64,000 nt of DNA from Austropuccinia psidii (GCA_023105745.1 JALGQZ010000009.1:15052564-15116563), one strand, 5' to 3'. Counted from the stretch's first letter, positions 35,306 through 48,017 are shown. Notes: generated by a model from the sequence alone, not told the origin. Translations and numbers: made by a program.

Positions 35306-37143
35306 TGTGAGCCTTAGAGGTAATTTCATATACCCAAAAGACCACAAATATAAAAAATAACATATTAATATAAATAAAATAAATTTATTTATATTATTAA
35401 AATAAAAATAAAAAATATAAATATAAAATTATATTAAAAATAAAAAATTAATTATAATTTAAAAATAAAATTACTTTAAATTTTGTAAATATAAAATTAC
35501 ATTTATACTTGAAAAATTTAAGTAAAAATGAAATTTTAACAAAATTGTGAAAAAATAAATAAAATTGGAAAAAAGTTAAATAAAATTTATTATAAATTTT
35601 TATCCAATAAATAAACATATAAATTTTATTTCACCATTGGATTCCTCATAAAAAATCAGGTGGGGTCACCTCTGAGTGAAATTTTTGTAAGTCAACTCTA
35701 AATAAGCTTAAATTAAGTTTTTAGTATTTTCAATACAAAAGTTGAAAATCCTCAAAACCTTAATTTAATTCACACCACATGTGGTGTTAACCATCAATTT
35801 TTGTGTTAAAATTGAGGTGTTGTGTTTAGTTTAGAAGTTATGAGGAATTAAAGTATTTTCAATTGAATTCAATTGAAATGTCAAAATGTGCGCGTGTATT
35901 ACATAAGTGAACTTTGATTTACATATGAGGTGTCAATTATTACTGTATTGTACTGTACAATTGAATTTAATTACATGTGTAAATTATAAGTATAATACAT
36001 GATGAGGAATTAAAGGAAAAATAAATTGGAAAGATTAAATTTGGGGGGGAAAAGGAACTCCAGCTCTAAGGGGGAGCTAGACCCCCAAAATCCTTGCTGA
36101 CAGGCGTGGGATGTCAAAATTCACGCAAAAGTTCATCACTTTTGGCCTGGAATTGAGTTACAGGGTCTGTGGACTCAATTGATGATGAGGTTTTGATACC
36201 AACTGGGGTAGTTTTAGCTGTTGCCAAGAAGGTAAAACTACCCTTAAGATAAAACAATCATAATAAAAACAGTTTTAACTGGTTTCTACGCCTCTGACAC
36301 ACATTCTGACGTGTTTTGAAGGCTCTAGGCCTGGTATTGCTATAGTAATGGCTGATTTAAGGGTCTAAAATGGCTAAAAATGGCTAAAAATGGCTTAAAC
36401 CAGCCCTTTTTAGTCTAAACCAGGGTTCTATGATGCCATAATTGGCTTTTCTGTTGTCAGACTGTTTTTCACGACTGACAAGAGTAAATTTTACTTTTGG
36501 AGTAAGAGAATTGATGGCTATAAAAGAATGTCTTCTTTGCCCCACTTTTCTCTTCATGTTAGAATCTTTTCCTTTTATTAATTAGTTTAAAACTGTTAAA
36601 CCAATCAATAAAAGATTCCAACCACCCTTTTTAAATCATTTTAATCCTTTTAACCACGTGAAAAAATCATTATAATCATTGTTTGTAACTCTTATAATCA
36701 TTTTTACCCCTGAACCACCCCAAAAGTGAATTAAAGCATCTTTCATCACTGTAAACTTTGTCACTTTGTTTCCAAATTCACTCTGGTCACTTTTGGGCGT
36801 GTTTTCTCTTTAATATTCTTTTTAAAGACTTTGTTCTTTAATTAATTGCTTGCAGTTCTTTGCTCAATTAATTCCAATTGAAATTGCTCTTGAAGAAATT
36901 TCTTTTGTAGCCTTAAAATATCTCTTGTAGAGTATTTTTTGGATAAATCTTTATTGTTGGTAAAACAATAAATTTTTATAATATTATTGTTTTATACTAA
37001 TAAAGTTATAAACAATAAAATTGGCGTGTTTTCTCTTAAAAATAATATTTCATACTATTTTTAATTGATTTTTACCTTATACAAATTTTGAGGACAGGAA
37101 AAGTACTTGATTTTTAATCAAAGTTTCATATCCACACCTTACA
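35306..37143 (+). repeat. A 5' LTR
   Basis: TGTGAGCC...CACCTTACA, 1838 bp. The promoter region includes TATAAAAG at 36519-36526. The same LTR family occurs twice as solo LTRs (A'' and A') in this window. Confidence 0.95.
36519..36526 (+). promoter_or_regulatory. TATA box of the A LTR
   Basis: TATAAAAG preceded by GGC, about 620 bp before the LTR end. It is kept in the 3' LTR (44775-44782) and in A' (about 55319). Confidence 0.6.
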
Positions 37144-37145
37144 TT

Positions 37146-37163
37146 TGGGGGCCCAGCCGTGAT
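37146..37163 (+). other. A primer-binding site
   Basis: TGGGGGCCCAGCCGTGAT, two bases after the LTR. B1 (49361-49377) and B0 (56764-56779) have closely related sites, so all three should use the same tRNA primer. Confidence 0.75.
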
Positions 37164-37291
37164 ATTTTACCTGTGACATATTTTTTTTACTCTTTTTAAA
37201 TCTTTTTTCTTATATTGAAAAATTTAAAAACATATAAAAAATACTTATAATCCAAAATAATCCTTAAAAAATAATTTTTTTCATATTATAA

Positions 37292-37368
37292 GTGAGGCTT
37301 ATATTTTTATTTCTTTTTTGAAATAACCTTTTTTTTACTTAATTAATTGGCTTTTTCATTAATTTTAG
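37292..37368 (+). other. Predicted leader intron of A ORF1
   Basis: GTGAGG donor at 37292 and a T-rich tract ending TTTTAG at 37368, 77 nt. Joining A (37291) to TG (37369) would create the start codon ATG. No other ATG opens the exon 37369-37566. The start model is inferred. Confidence 0.4.
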
Positions 37369-38280
37369 TGTCTGACAACGTGGTAAGACAAGAAAACATT
37401 GAAACAGCCTCAACAGTAACCAGCATTATCCCTGCCAGTACTGTTAATTCTGATCATAATAGTACTGTTATTGTGACTCAAAATAATCAACCTGAACCAA
37501 TATCTTCTGAATTAATTAACTTGGATATAAGTAATACACTTCAGAAAGCCAAAAATTTGGCCAATAGTAAGTTTTTGACGTAAAAATACTATTTTAAGCC
37601 TTTTTTAACCATAATTATGCCTTCAACCAGGTCAGGAGCCAGCTACAACCCCTCAAGCATCTCCCAAAAAGGTAATAGACGTGATTATGGCAGAGGCCAA
37701 CCAGGTACAGAAGGAAAAGGGTCAGTTGATGACTTCCAAACAACTAAAATGGGTCATTCTGAAGCTGATAATACCATTTTACCTTCAAAAAGAGCTGACA
37801 CCGCCACAACAAGCCTCTGTGGACATATACAAAGCCAGCCACAGTGCATACAACAATGCACTCCAATTCAAGGAGTACCAGATCCTTGCAGACCTGTGGA
37901 AGAATTGCATGAATTCTTACCTGACAGTAAGAAAATTCTTGGGCCATCCCAACACTTGCAAATTGCTCAATGGATGGCATCCATTGATGGAGAAGAAAAA
38001 CATGATGCTTTTGACACTAGAATGGAGGAAAAACAACCCTCCACCAGCCAAACCAGTGCCAAAAACAGCCCCAGTGGCCAGCAGCAGCAATTCCAACGTG
38101 AAAAAGCAGCCACAAACTCCAAAAAAGGGCAAAGGGAAGGCACCAGCCCCAAAACCTTACAGCCAGGGCTACAGAATCCCAAAGATTCAGCAGGATGCCA
38201 TGGAAAATGTATTTCAGATGGCCAGAACCATGATGGAATTACAGAAGAAGGAGGAAGCCAGATTAAGGTTCCAGAAATGA
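37369..38280 (+). CDS. A ORF1: spliced first protein of the element
   Basis: Model: the A at 37291 plus exon 37369-37566, a 64-nt intron (37567-37630, GTAAGT...ACCAG), and exon 37631-38280; total 849 nt, 282 residues. Exon 37369-37566 is Ser/Thr/Asn-rich and the last exon is Pro/Lys-rich. Conserved segments NSYLTVRKFLG, KPYSQGYRIP and FQMARTMMEL match B1 ORF1 (NSYLHIKSFLG, RPYPQGYRIP, FNMARTLMEF). It overlaps another open frame (from 37617) by one base offset, and that frame is far less conserved here. It ends in TGA that overlaps the ATG of Gag (ATGA). It is probably the N-terminal Gag-like or leader protein; no enzyme motif seen. Confidence 0.65.
37567..37630 (+). other. Conserved intron of A ORF1
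   Basis: 64 nt, GTAAGT donor, TTTTTTAAC branch-like region, CAACCAG acceptor. It joins the two ORF1 exons in frame (phase 1). Equivalent introns occur in B1 (48767-48830, 64 nt) and B0 (56058-56119, 62 nt), with the same phase and an acceptor at the same spot. Confidence 0.7.
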
Positions 38281-41200
38281 TTTCTGACATATTTGATTCC
38301 ATCCCAGAGTTGTATAATGCTATAAATGATGTGAAAAAACATCTTTCTGATAAAAATGACACCATTTGTAACAACATTAAAACAAACAACCTGAGTCTGT
38401 GCCAAATTAATGAAACACTTATGTGTTTTGAAAAAGTTTTGAGAACAATTAAAAATTCCAATAATGATAATTCTTCTAATAAAATAAATGAACAATCTGC
38501 CATTATTAAAGAATTAACAGATAAATATTCTAAATTCAATATTGATGACATAATTGAAACAAGAATTAAACAAGCCATAAATATTATCAAGACAGATAAC
38601 AAGAAAGTCCTTGATGACATTTCAAATTCATTTACTGAAGTAAAGACATATACCATTGCCTTGAAAAAGTGTTTTGATGCTTCACAAGAAGAAGTATCAA
38701 AATTATCAATGAAATTGAATCAAGTCACTGCTGATAATACAAGACAGACAGAGTTATGGCAAGAACTTACACATAAAGAAGACATGTATAAAATTGAAGT
38801 AATAAATTTAATACAAAGCTTCCAACATGAATACAGAAATTCCCAAAGGTGTAGCAACAGTAAAATGAATGACATTGAACAATTACTGAACACCTTACCA
38901 AGAATGTCTACACCTCTAAATCAAAATGAGGGCACAAGAATTTCAAATCCACAAGTATTGGATCCTGATAATTCACAATTAAAAAATGAATTATCCACTT
39001 CTTTTCATAACTTGGAACCATCAATGGGCCAAGCACTCTTGAAAGAAGTTCCAAAACTTAAAGAATGGCCTCACTTCAGTGGTGAAGGAGAGTATGACCA
39101 TATGGAATTCATTAGAGGTATTGACATGATCAAAGAGGATTTTGAATTACCAGACAGATTGGTAACAGCCAGGTTTAACACCTTGTTTACCAGATCAGCT
39201 CACAGATGGTACGTCAAAATAAGACAAGCACATGGACACCAGAGTTGGACTTGGTGGAAAATCCAAATCATCAACAAATGGGCAAATGATGCTTGGAGGT
39301 TTAAAGTTGAAACAGCCTTTGAATCTGCCAAATTTAATGCTGATAAAGACAAAGCTTTACCATGGTTTTGCCAACAAAAGGACAGATTAACAGCATTATA
39401 TCCTGACATGTCAGAATTTATGATCCATAGAAAAATTCTGAGACAATGTGGAGGTGACTTAGAGCATGCTGTCAAAAGCAGGACTACTGAACAATCTTCA
39501 GCAGAGGATATTATCAATATACTAGAAGAAGTAACCACCAGAACCAAAATTGGTTCTAGTAGGGTGAATCTTAAAACAAGGTTTAATACACCTTGGAAAG
39601 ATTCTGTGGACAAAAACCCCAAAGAAAATTCTAGTAATATTAAATATAAATCTGCAGATACAGTCAGAAAATGCCATATTTGCCAAAGCACCACCCATTT
39701 AGCCAATACATGTCCAAAAAGGGGGAAAATCAATGAAATTGACATTGAAAAAGAACCAGATGTTGAAAAAGAAGACATAATTGAAGACAATTCAGATGAT
39801 AAGTCATCCATATTCTCTGAATCTTCAAAAGATATAGAAAATATCAATGCCACTTTTGACATCATGGAATCTTATTCCCACTTACCACAATTGAGCAATG
39901 GTCAAGTTGATTTATCAAAAGTTCAAGATGCACAACTTATGAAGACAAAACCAAACAGAGGAAAAGGTTATACAGCTGGTAACTCCTGTATAACAGAAGT
40001 GGTGATTGACAACAAACCCACCAAACTTTTGCTTGACCCAGGAGCCTTCTGCTCTTGTGTTGGAAAATATTTTCTTAAGACTTGTGTACCAAATTTTGAA
40101 GACCAATTGTTACCAATTGATGGTATAAAATTCAACAGTGCAAGTAACCCAATGAAAGCATTAGGAATCTTTGAGACCAATGTCATATTCCCACACATAA
40201 ATGGGAATTTAAGGATCACAGTTGAATTTGTTGTTATGGAAAATTGCTCTAGTACCCATTTTATATTGGGAAATGACTATTTAATCATGTATGGGATAGA
40301 TTTACATAATAACAAAGACAGATACTTTACAATTGGAGACAATAAGCGCCAGAAATTTGCCTTTTTTCCCTTTAAAAGACAAATTACAGTAAACAAAGTA
40401 TCACCAGTCAACTTAGAGTTAGAGAAATTCAAGTCTGAACAGTTAAATGAGGCTGAAATAAGCCTTCATCTGACTGATAAGCAAGAAAATGAACTTTCTT
40501 CCCTTTTGTATGACCACAGAGGAGCATTTGCTACAGACAAAGAACCCCTGGGAGCAATTATTGGTCATGAAGTTGACATCATTCTTAACATTGAGAGACC
40601 TTATCCACCACTCTTAAGAAGACCTGCTTATCCAGCAAGTCCAAAATCAAGAGAAGCTCTAGAAATTCATATCAAAGAACTTCTAGACCTTGGTGTAATA
40701 AGAAAAGTAGGCCACAATGAGGAAGTAGAAATAACTACACCAGTCATAGTGGCGTGGCATAATGGAAAATCCAGAATGGTTGGGGACTTTAGAGCTCTGA
40801 ACACTTACACTGTTCCAGACAGATACCCAATACCAAAAATCCAAATTGCCCTTACTCAAATATCTCAAGCAGTGTATATAACCACTATGGATGCCCTTAA
40901 AGGATTCCATCAAAATGTAGTAACACCAAGAGCAAGAAAATACTTGAGAATTATTGTTCATTGTGGAGTGTATGAATACTTAAGGATGCCCTTTGGTATC
41001 AAAAATGCACCTTCACACTTCCAAAGAATGATGAATGAAATCTTCCCTGAAGAACTCTCAGAAGGATTGTTAATCATTTACATTGATGAAATTATTATCT
41101 GTTCAAAGACTTGGGAGGAGCACATGTACTGATTATCAAGAGTTTTGACAAAAATCCAATCAGTAAACATGAAAATCTCCTTGAAGAAATGTCATTTTGG

Positions 41201-43538
41201 ATTTAAAGAACTTAAGGCACTAGGACATGTTGTATCTGGTTTGTCCCTTGGAATTGATAAAAACAAAGTTGCAGCAGTATTGCTAAAACCCATGCCTCAG
41301 AATAAGAAGGAAATTCAGTCATTCTTAGGTTTTGCAGGATATTACAGGCAACACATTAAAGACTTTGCATCCATAGCAAGACCACTTTATAAGTTGTGTG
41401 ACAAAGACACAGTATTTGAGATGACTGTTGACAGAGTCAAAGCTTTTGAGTCTCTAAGAGAAGCATTGACCACTGCTCCACTCTTACTGATGCCAGACTT
41501 TAAATTGCCTTTCAAACTGTATATTGATGCATCAGGGGATGGACTAGGTGCTGCACTTCACCAAGTTCAGATCATAAATGACAAACCTGTAGAAGGACCA
41601 ATATGTTTCATATCCAGGCAAATCAAACCAACTGAAGCCAGATATGGAGCAAGTCAAATGGAATGTCTATGCCTTGTCTGGGCCTTAGAGAAATTGAACT
41701 ATTTCTTAGAGGGATGTGTTTTTGAAGTAATAACAGATTGTACAGCTGTGAAATCACTTTTGAACATGAAAACACCTAACAGACACATGCTCAGATGGCA
41801 AATAGCCATACAAGAATACAGAGGCAATATGACTATTGTTCAGAAGGATGGGAATATTCATAAGAATGCAGATGGACTAAGCAGATGGCCATTACCAAAT
41901 AACATTGATAATCCTGCTTATGTTCCAGAAGAAGCTTCACCACAAATTCTAATAGAAGGAATAAGTGTTACAGACTTGAACACCACCTTCTTTGAAGAAG
42001 TCAGAAATAGTTACACTCAAGATAAGAATTGTAGCATCTTATGCCAATTACTTAACAAAGACTGTAAAGACAACTCTCTAATACATGCCTTGGATGAAGT
42101 ATGGAGAAAATCTTATAATTAAGGGAGATTTCACCTACTGGATGGTATAATTTACCACAGAACCAAGCACACATGTGTCATGACAGTTGTAGACAGGTCA
42201 TTAATCAATCTTGTACTGAAAGAATGCCATGATAGTCCCTTTTCAGGACATCTTTCTGAGGACAGAACAAGAGAGAAAGTAAAGACCTGCATATGGTGGC
42301 CAATGTGGCAAAAAGATGTTGCAGAATATTGCAAAACCTGTGACAGATGCCAAAAGGCAAATAAATCCACTGGCAAAAGACTTGGAAATATGATGAAAAT
42401 CCAAGAACCAAACAGACCTTGGGAAATTGTCCATATGGATTGGGTAACTGGCCTACCACCAGGAGGTGACAGGAGCTATAATGCTTGCCTAGTAATTGTG
42501 GACAGATTCAGTAAAACTCCAATCTTTTTACCATGTCACAAAGATGATACAGCCATGGATACAGCTCTTCTGATATGGAATAGAGTAGTGTCATGGACTG
42601 GGATATTTACAAATATCATCAGTGATAGAGATCCCAAATTCACTTCAGCTCTATGGACAAATCTTCACCAATTATTTGGCACAAAACTGTCTTTCTCTAC
42701 AGCCTACCACCCACAAACTGATGGTCTGGCTGAAAGAATGATCCAAACCTTAGAGGACATGGTGAGAAGATTTTGTGCATATGGCCTTGAATTCAAAGAT
42801 TGTGATGGATTTACCCATGATTGGTGTACTCTGTTACCAGCACTGGAATTAGCATATAAAACATCAATCCATTCCAGTACCAATCAGACTCCTGCTATTC
42901 TAGAAAAAGGATGGAACCCCAAGTTACCCCAAGATTCCTTGAGGAAAGACTTAATTGAAATACATCCCACAGCTGCTAGCTTCAAAGGAATGCTAGACAA
43001 AGCTAGAAAGCATGCAGTGAGATGCATGGAGGACTCTTTTGCATATGCTAAAGACAAATGGGATAAATCTCATGCAACTCCAGATTTCAAAGTGGGAGAC
43101 CTAGTTCTTGTATCCACCACTAACTTCAATAACATCAAAGGATGTAAAAAGTTAAAAGACTCCTTTGCAGGACCTTTTGTGATTAAGGCCCTCCATGGAG
43201 AAAATGCTGTTGAAGTAGAGTTATCTGAAGAACTTAGCAATAAGCACCCTACATTTCCAGTAAGCTTGATAAAGCCATACAAATCTAGTGATGCTGAGAA
43301 ATTTCCCTTGAGGAATAAGATTCCCCAAGTTATACCTCCTATTGAGACATCTGGTACTAAGAAAATAACCAAAGTTCTTAAAGAAAGGAAATTAAGAACC
43401 AAGAAAGTAAGGGAATACCTTGTTAGGTACAGTGACCCAACTTGTGAAGATGAATGGTTAGAAGAGAAAGATATACCAGAAGCCACCAAACTCCTGAGGA
43501 GATTCAGACACACTAGAAACACCAATATTACAAAGTAA
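38277..43538 (+). pseudogene. A Gag-Pol polyprotein (two nonsense codons)
   Basis: Reading frame about 1754 codons from the ATG in ATGA; the frame is open back to 37617 but that part overlaps ORF1. Order: Gag coiled coil and core (EWPHFSGEGEYDHMEF at about 39066), CCHC knuckle (CHICQSTTHLANTC, about 39672), protease with LLDPGAFCSC (about 40030; P where D[TS]G is usual), RT from about 40570, catalytic box YIDE at 41079-41090, RNase H (about 41517-41900), integrase ([32 protein letters not shown]), chromodomain (EYLVRYSD...CEDEWL). Stops: TGA 41130-41132 (Arg position in relatives) and TAA 42120-42122 just before the integrase finger. Both parts stay in one frame. Confidence 0.92.
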
Positions 43539-43549
43539 TATTCTTTTTT

Positions 43550-43561
43550 AGGGGGAGGGAA
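43550..43561 (+). other. A polypurine tract
   Basis: AGGGGGAGGGAA directly before the 3' LTR; primer for plus-strand DNA. Confidence 0.85.
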
Positions 43562-45399
43562 TGTGAGCCTTAGAGGTAATTTCATATACCCAAAAGACCA
43601 CAAAGATAAAAAATAACATATTAATATAAATAAAATAAATTTATTTATATTATTAAAATAAAAATAAAAAATATAAATATAAAATTATATTAAAAATAAA
43701 AAATTAATTATAATTTAAAAATAAAATTACTTTAAATTTTGTAAATATAAGATTACATTTATACTTGAAAAATTTAAGTAAAAATGAAATTTTAACAAAA
43801 TTGTGAAAAAATAAATAAATTTGGAAAAAAGTTAAATAAAATTTATTATAAATTTTTATCCAATAAATAAACATATAAATTTTATTTCACCATTGGATTC
43901 CTCATAAAAAATCAGGTGGGGTCACCTCTGAGTGAAATTTTTGTAACTCAACTCTAAATAAGCTTAAATTAAGTTTTTAGTATTTTCAATACAAAAGTTG
44001 AAAATCCTCAAAACCTTAATTTAATTCACACCACATGTGGTGTTAACCATCAATTTTTGTGTTAAAATTGAGGTGTTGTGTTTAGTTTAGAAGTTATGAG
44101 GAATTAAAGTATTTTCAATTGAATTCAATTGAAATGTCAAAATGTGCGCATGTATTACATAAGTGAACTTTGATTTACATATGAGGTGTCAATTATTACT
44201 GTATTGTACTGTACAATTGAATTTAATTACATGTGTAAATTATAAGTATAATACATGATGAGGAATTAAAGGAAAAATAAATTGGAAAGATTAAATTTGG
44301 GGGGGAAAAGGAACTCCAGCTCTAAGGGGGAGCTAGACCCCCAAAATCCTTGCTGACAGGCGTGGGATGTCAAAATTCACGCAAAAGTTCATCACTTTTA
44401 GCCTGGAATTGAGTTACAGGGTCTGTGGACTCAATTGATGATGAGGTTTTGATACCAACTGGGGTAGTTTTAGCTGTTGCCAAGAAGGTAAAACTACCCT
44501 TAAGATAAAACAATCATAATAAAAACAGTTTTAACTGGTTTCTACGCCTCTGACACACATTCTGACGTGTTTTGAAGGCTCTAGGCCTGGTATTGCTATA
44601 GTAATGGCTGATTTAAGGGTCTAAAATGGCTAAAAATGGCTAAAAATGGCTTAAACCAGCCCTTTTTAGTCTAAACCAGGGTTCTATGATGCCATAATTG
44701 GCTTTTCTGTTGTCAGACTGTTTTTCACGACTGACAAGAGTAAATTTTACTTTTGGAGTAAGAGAATTGATGGCTATAAAAGAATGTCTTCTTTGCCCCA
44801 CTTTTCTCTTCATGTTAGAATCTTTTCCTTTTATTAATTAGTTTAAAACTGTTAAACCAATCAATAAAAGATTCCAACCACCCTTTTTAAATCATTTTAA
44901 TCCTTTTAACCACGTGAAAAAATCATTATAATCATTGTTTGTAACTCTTATAATCATTTTTACCCCTGAACCACCCCAAAAGTGAATTAAAGCATCTTTC
45001 ATCACTGTAAACTTTGTCACTTTGTTTCCAAATTCACTCTGGTCACTTTTGGGCGTGTTTTCTCTTTAATATTCTTTTTAAAGACTTTGTTCTTTAATTA
45101 ATTGCTTGCAGTTCTTTGCTCAATTAATTCCAATTGAAATTGCTCTTGAAGAAATTTCTTTTATAGCCTTAAAATATCTCTTGTAGAGTATTTTTTGGAT
45201 AAATCTTTATTGTTGGTAAAACAATAAATTTTTATAATATTATTGTTTTATACTAATAAAGTTATAAACAATAAAATTGGCGTGTTTTCTCTTAAAAATA
45301 ATATTTCATACTATTTTTAATTGATTTTTACCTTATACAAATTTTGAGGACAGGAAAAGCACTTGATTTTTAATCAAAGTTTCATATCCACACCTTACA
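43562..45399 (+). repeat. A 3' LTR
   Basis: 1838 bp, differing from the 5' LTR at about eight positions noticed by eye (for example GCGCGTG versus GCGCATG). Followed by CTTTA. Confidence 0.95.
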
Positions 45400-45404
45400 C
45401 TTTA
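45400..45404. repeat. Target-site duplication of A (CTTTA), right
   Basis: Exact partner of 35301-35305. Confidence 0.95.
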
Positions 45405-48017
45405 AGTTCTTCAAAACCAAAGTTGCATTTCTTAAGTGAAATTTTCCTATTCACTTCTGCAACTTTGTGAAGTACTCTTGCAAGTCTTTCAAGGTGCAAA
45501 GACCATGAGTCAGAACATATGATAATATCATCAATATAAATGATAAGCCATCCTTCAGACAATTCTATGGGGAAGATGGTATTCATCATTCTTTGATAAT
45601 GAGATGGAGCATTTTTAATGCCAAATGGCATTCTAAGATACTCAAAAATACCACAGTGCGTGATGATTCTAAGTAATTTCTTAGCTTTAGGCGTCAAAAC
45701 ATTTTGATGGAAGCCTTTCAATGCATCCATTGATGTTATATACTTGGCTTTGGATAATTGAGTCAAGGTTTCTTGGATTCTAGGGATTGGATACCTATCC
45801 GGAACTTTGTAGGTATTCAAAGCTCTAAAATCTCCAACCATTCTTGACTTATCATTATGCCAAGCAATGATAACAGGTGTTGTCACCTCAACCTCCTCAT
45901 TATGGCCTACTTTCCTTAGTACACCAAGTTGAATTAACTCTTGGATATGTTTCTCCAAGGCTTATCTAGCTCTGGGACTGGCTGGATAAGCTGGTCTTCT
46001 AAGTACTGGGGGATATGGTCTGTCAATATTAAGAGTAATATCAACCTCATTTCCTCTTATAGCACCTAATGGTTCATTATCAGAGGCAAATGCAGTATTG
46101 TATGTGTATAACACGTCAATAAGTACATTCCTCATTTTTGGTGACAAAGATGGATCAATCTGTGCTTCAACAAGTTGATTAGACACAAATTCATCTTTAT
46201 AAGTATATTTGACAGAAGATACCACAGATATTTGTTTTGGCATATTGGAAAAGGCAAATTTTTGTCTTTTGTTATCCCCAATTGTGAAATATCTGTCTTT
46301 ATGGTTATTGATGTCAATACCATAGATATTCAAGTAATCATTTCCAAGAATGATGTGCTGAGATGTGCAATTATCCATTACAACAATTTCAGTTTTCATC
46401 CTTACACTTCCTGCTGGGTGTGGGAATACAAGATTAGTGTCTAATATACCCAAGGGGTACATATTGTTACTGGCACTACTAAATTGTACACCTTCTATTG
46501 GTAACAGATGGTTCTTCCATCCAGGAAGTATAATTTGGAGATAATCTTTGCCCACACAAGTGCAAAATGCCCCTGTATCCAAATTTACTTTGGCTTCAAT
46601 ATCACTCATCAAAACTGATGTGTTACAGGATGCTCCAGCAGTATAACCCTTTCCTCTAGCAGGTTTTATTTTCCACATTCTGGCATCTTGGATATTGGTC
46701 AGGTTGCAGCAATCCTCACTGTACTGTGGCAAGTGGGTATGGACTTCTGTGACCTCAAAGAAAGCTGTGATGTTTTCAATGGGATAGTCCTCTACTGGTG
46801 TATCTTCATAGACTGCAGAAGCTTGATCAGATTCTTCCTTCTCTTCAGTACACTGAATCTTTTCAATGAATTGAAATTCATTGATTTTTGTCTTTTTTGG
46901 GCAAGTGTTGGCTAAATGTGAAGTGCTTCCACATTTATGACACTTTAAGACAGGTTTTTCTGGTCTCTTATCCTCTCTGGGAATCTGAGAGGTCATCTTG
47001 GATTCTGTTGGGATTTTAGACCAAGTTTTAACAATTCTTGTTCTGGCAATGATATCTTCCATAGCATTAATGAAGTCTTCTGTTGAACAGGGCTCTACAC
47101 ATCTGCTTTTGATAGCATGCTCCAATTCTCCTCCACACTTTCTTAATATTTTGATATTAAACATAGTTTCAGACATATCTGGTTGTAAAGCAGATAATCT
47201 GTCTTTTTGTTTGAAGAACCAAGTAAGTGGTTTATCTTTTTCTGAGTTAAAAATGGCATTTTCAAAGGCATTTTCTATTTTAAACCTCCAAGAATTATGG
47301 GCCCATTTTGTAATCATTTCAGATTTCCACCAAGACCAATCATGTTTACCATGATCAATCCTCATTTTGCAATACCATTTCTTTGCAGTTCTGATAAACA
47401 GACAGTGTAATTTTCCCACTATGATTTTATCAGGTATATTAAAGTCTTCTTGCAACATATCAAAAGTCCTGATGAATTCAATATGGTTGTATTCTCCTTC
47501 ACCAGAGAATGTTGGCCATTCTTCTATTTTGGGAATATCTCTTGCAGAGTAGGAATTTTCCTCAAGAATGGGGTGAGACTTTCTTTAACAGAAAGTTTTT
47601 CTTCTGTTAAAGGTATGGAATGTCTTGGCATATGTGGTTCATGATTCTTATGAATTTGTTCCACACTTGCAATTATTTCATTCTTCAACTTCTGCCTTTC
47701 ACTGTCACTTTTTACTAAGTGTATAGCAAATTGGTTGGTATTCTCAACTATTTTTAAGATTTGGTCTTGTAAAATTGTAAGTTGATTATTCACCTTAAAA
47801 ATGGAAAATTCTTCCATCTCATCATGCTGAACTTGGCACATGTTTTCAATTCTTTTGCAAGAATTGGTAATTAAGTCAAGTCTGGCATGTGTCACTTGGT
47901 GCAATTCAATGTATGTCTTGTCATTTTTCTTTAATTCAACTATATCTGATGCAATTTTAGTTAACTTTCTATCAAGTTTACCAATTTCTACATTAATACT
48001 AGTCTGTACACCAATTA
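45400..48017 (-). pseudogene. B1 Gag-Pol, first half: Gag, CCHC, protease, RT
   Basis: In minus order: coiled-coil Gag (ELHQVTHARLDLITN), Gag core (PKIEEWPTFSGEGEYNH, LPIEGVQFSSAS), CCHC (CHKCGSTSHLANTCP), protease with NLDTGAFCTCVG and IILGNDYL, RT with RRPAYPASPRAR, DFRALNTYKVPDRYPIP and an intact YIDD box at 45527-45538. A frameshift near 47560 separates the coiled coil from the core. TAA at 45962-45964 falls just before KHIQELIQLGV. The frame runs into the CTTTA target site and continues at 35305. Confidence 0.9.

Larger units (their letters stand above)
35306..45399 (+). mobile_element. Element A: youngest full-length Ty3/Gypsy chromovirus (10.1 kb)
   Basis: LTRs 35306-37143 and 43562-45399 are both exactly 1838 bp with only about eight visible differences. 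Exact CTTTA duplications flank it. It carries PBS, spliced ORF1, Gag-Pol and a polypurine tract on the plus strand, antisense to its host B1. Despite its youth, pol has TGA at 41130-41132, TAA at 42120-42122 and an altered RT box (YIDE), so it could only have moved with help, or was damaged after insertion. Confidence 0.96.

Noticed and set aside
37617..38276. N-terminal part of the 1171-residue open frame as a real Gag N-terminus
   Set aside because: It overlaps ORF1, has little similarity to the corresponding frame in B1 or B0, and its ATG lies within the predicted intron. It could still be made from unspliced RNA.
38214..38656. Long antisense ORFs opposite A ORF1 and gag
   Set aside because: Shadow frames of A-rich coding sequence; no conserved counterpart in B1 or B0.
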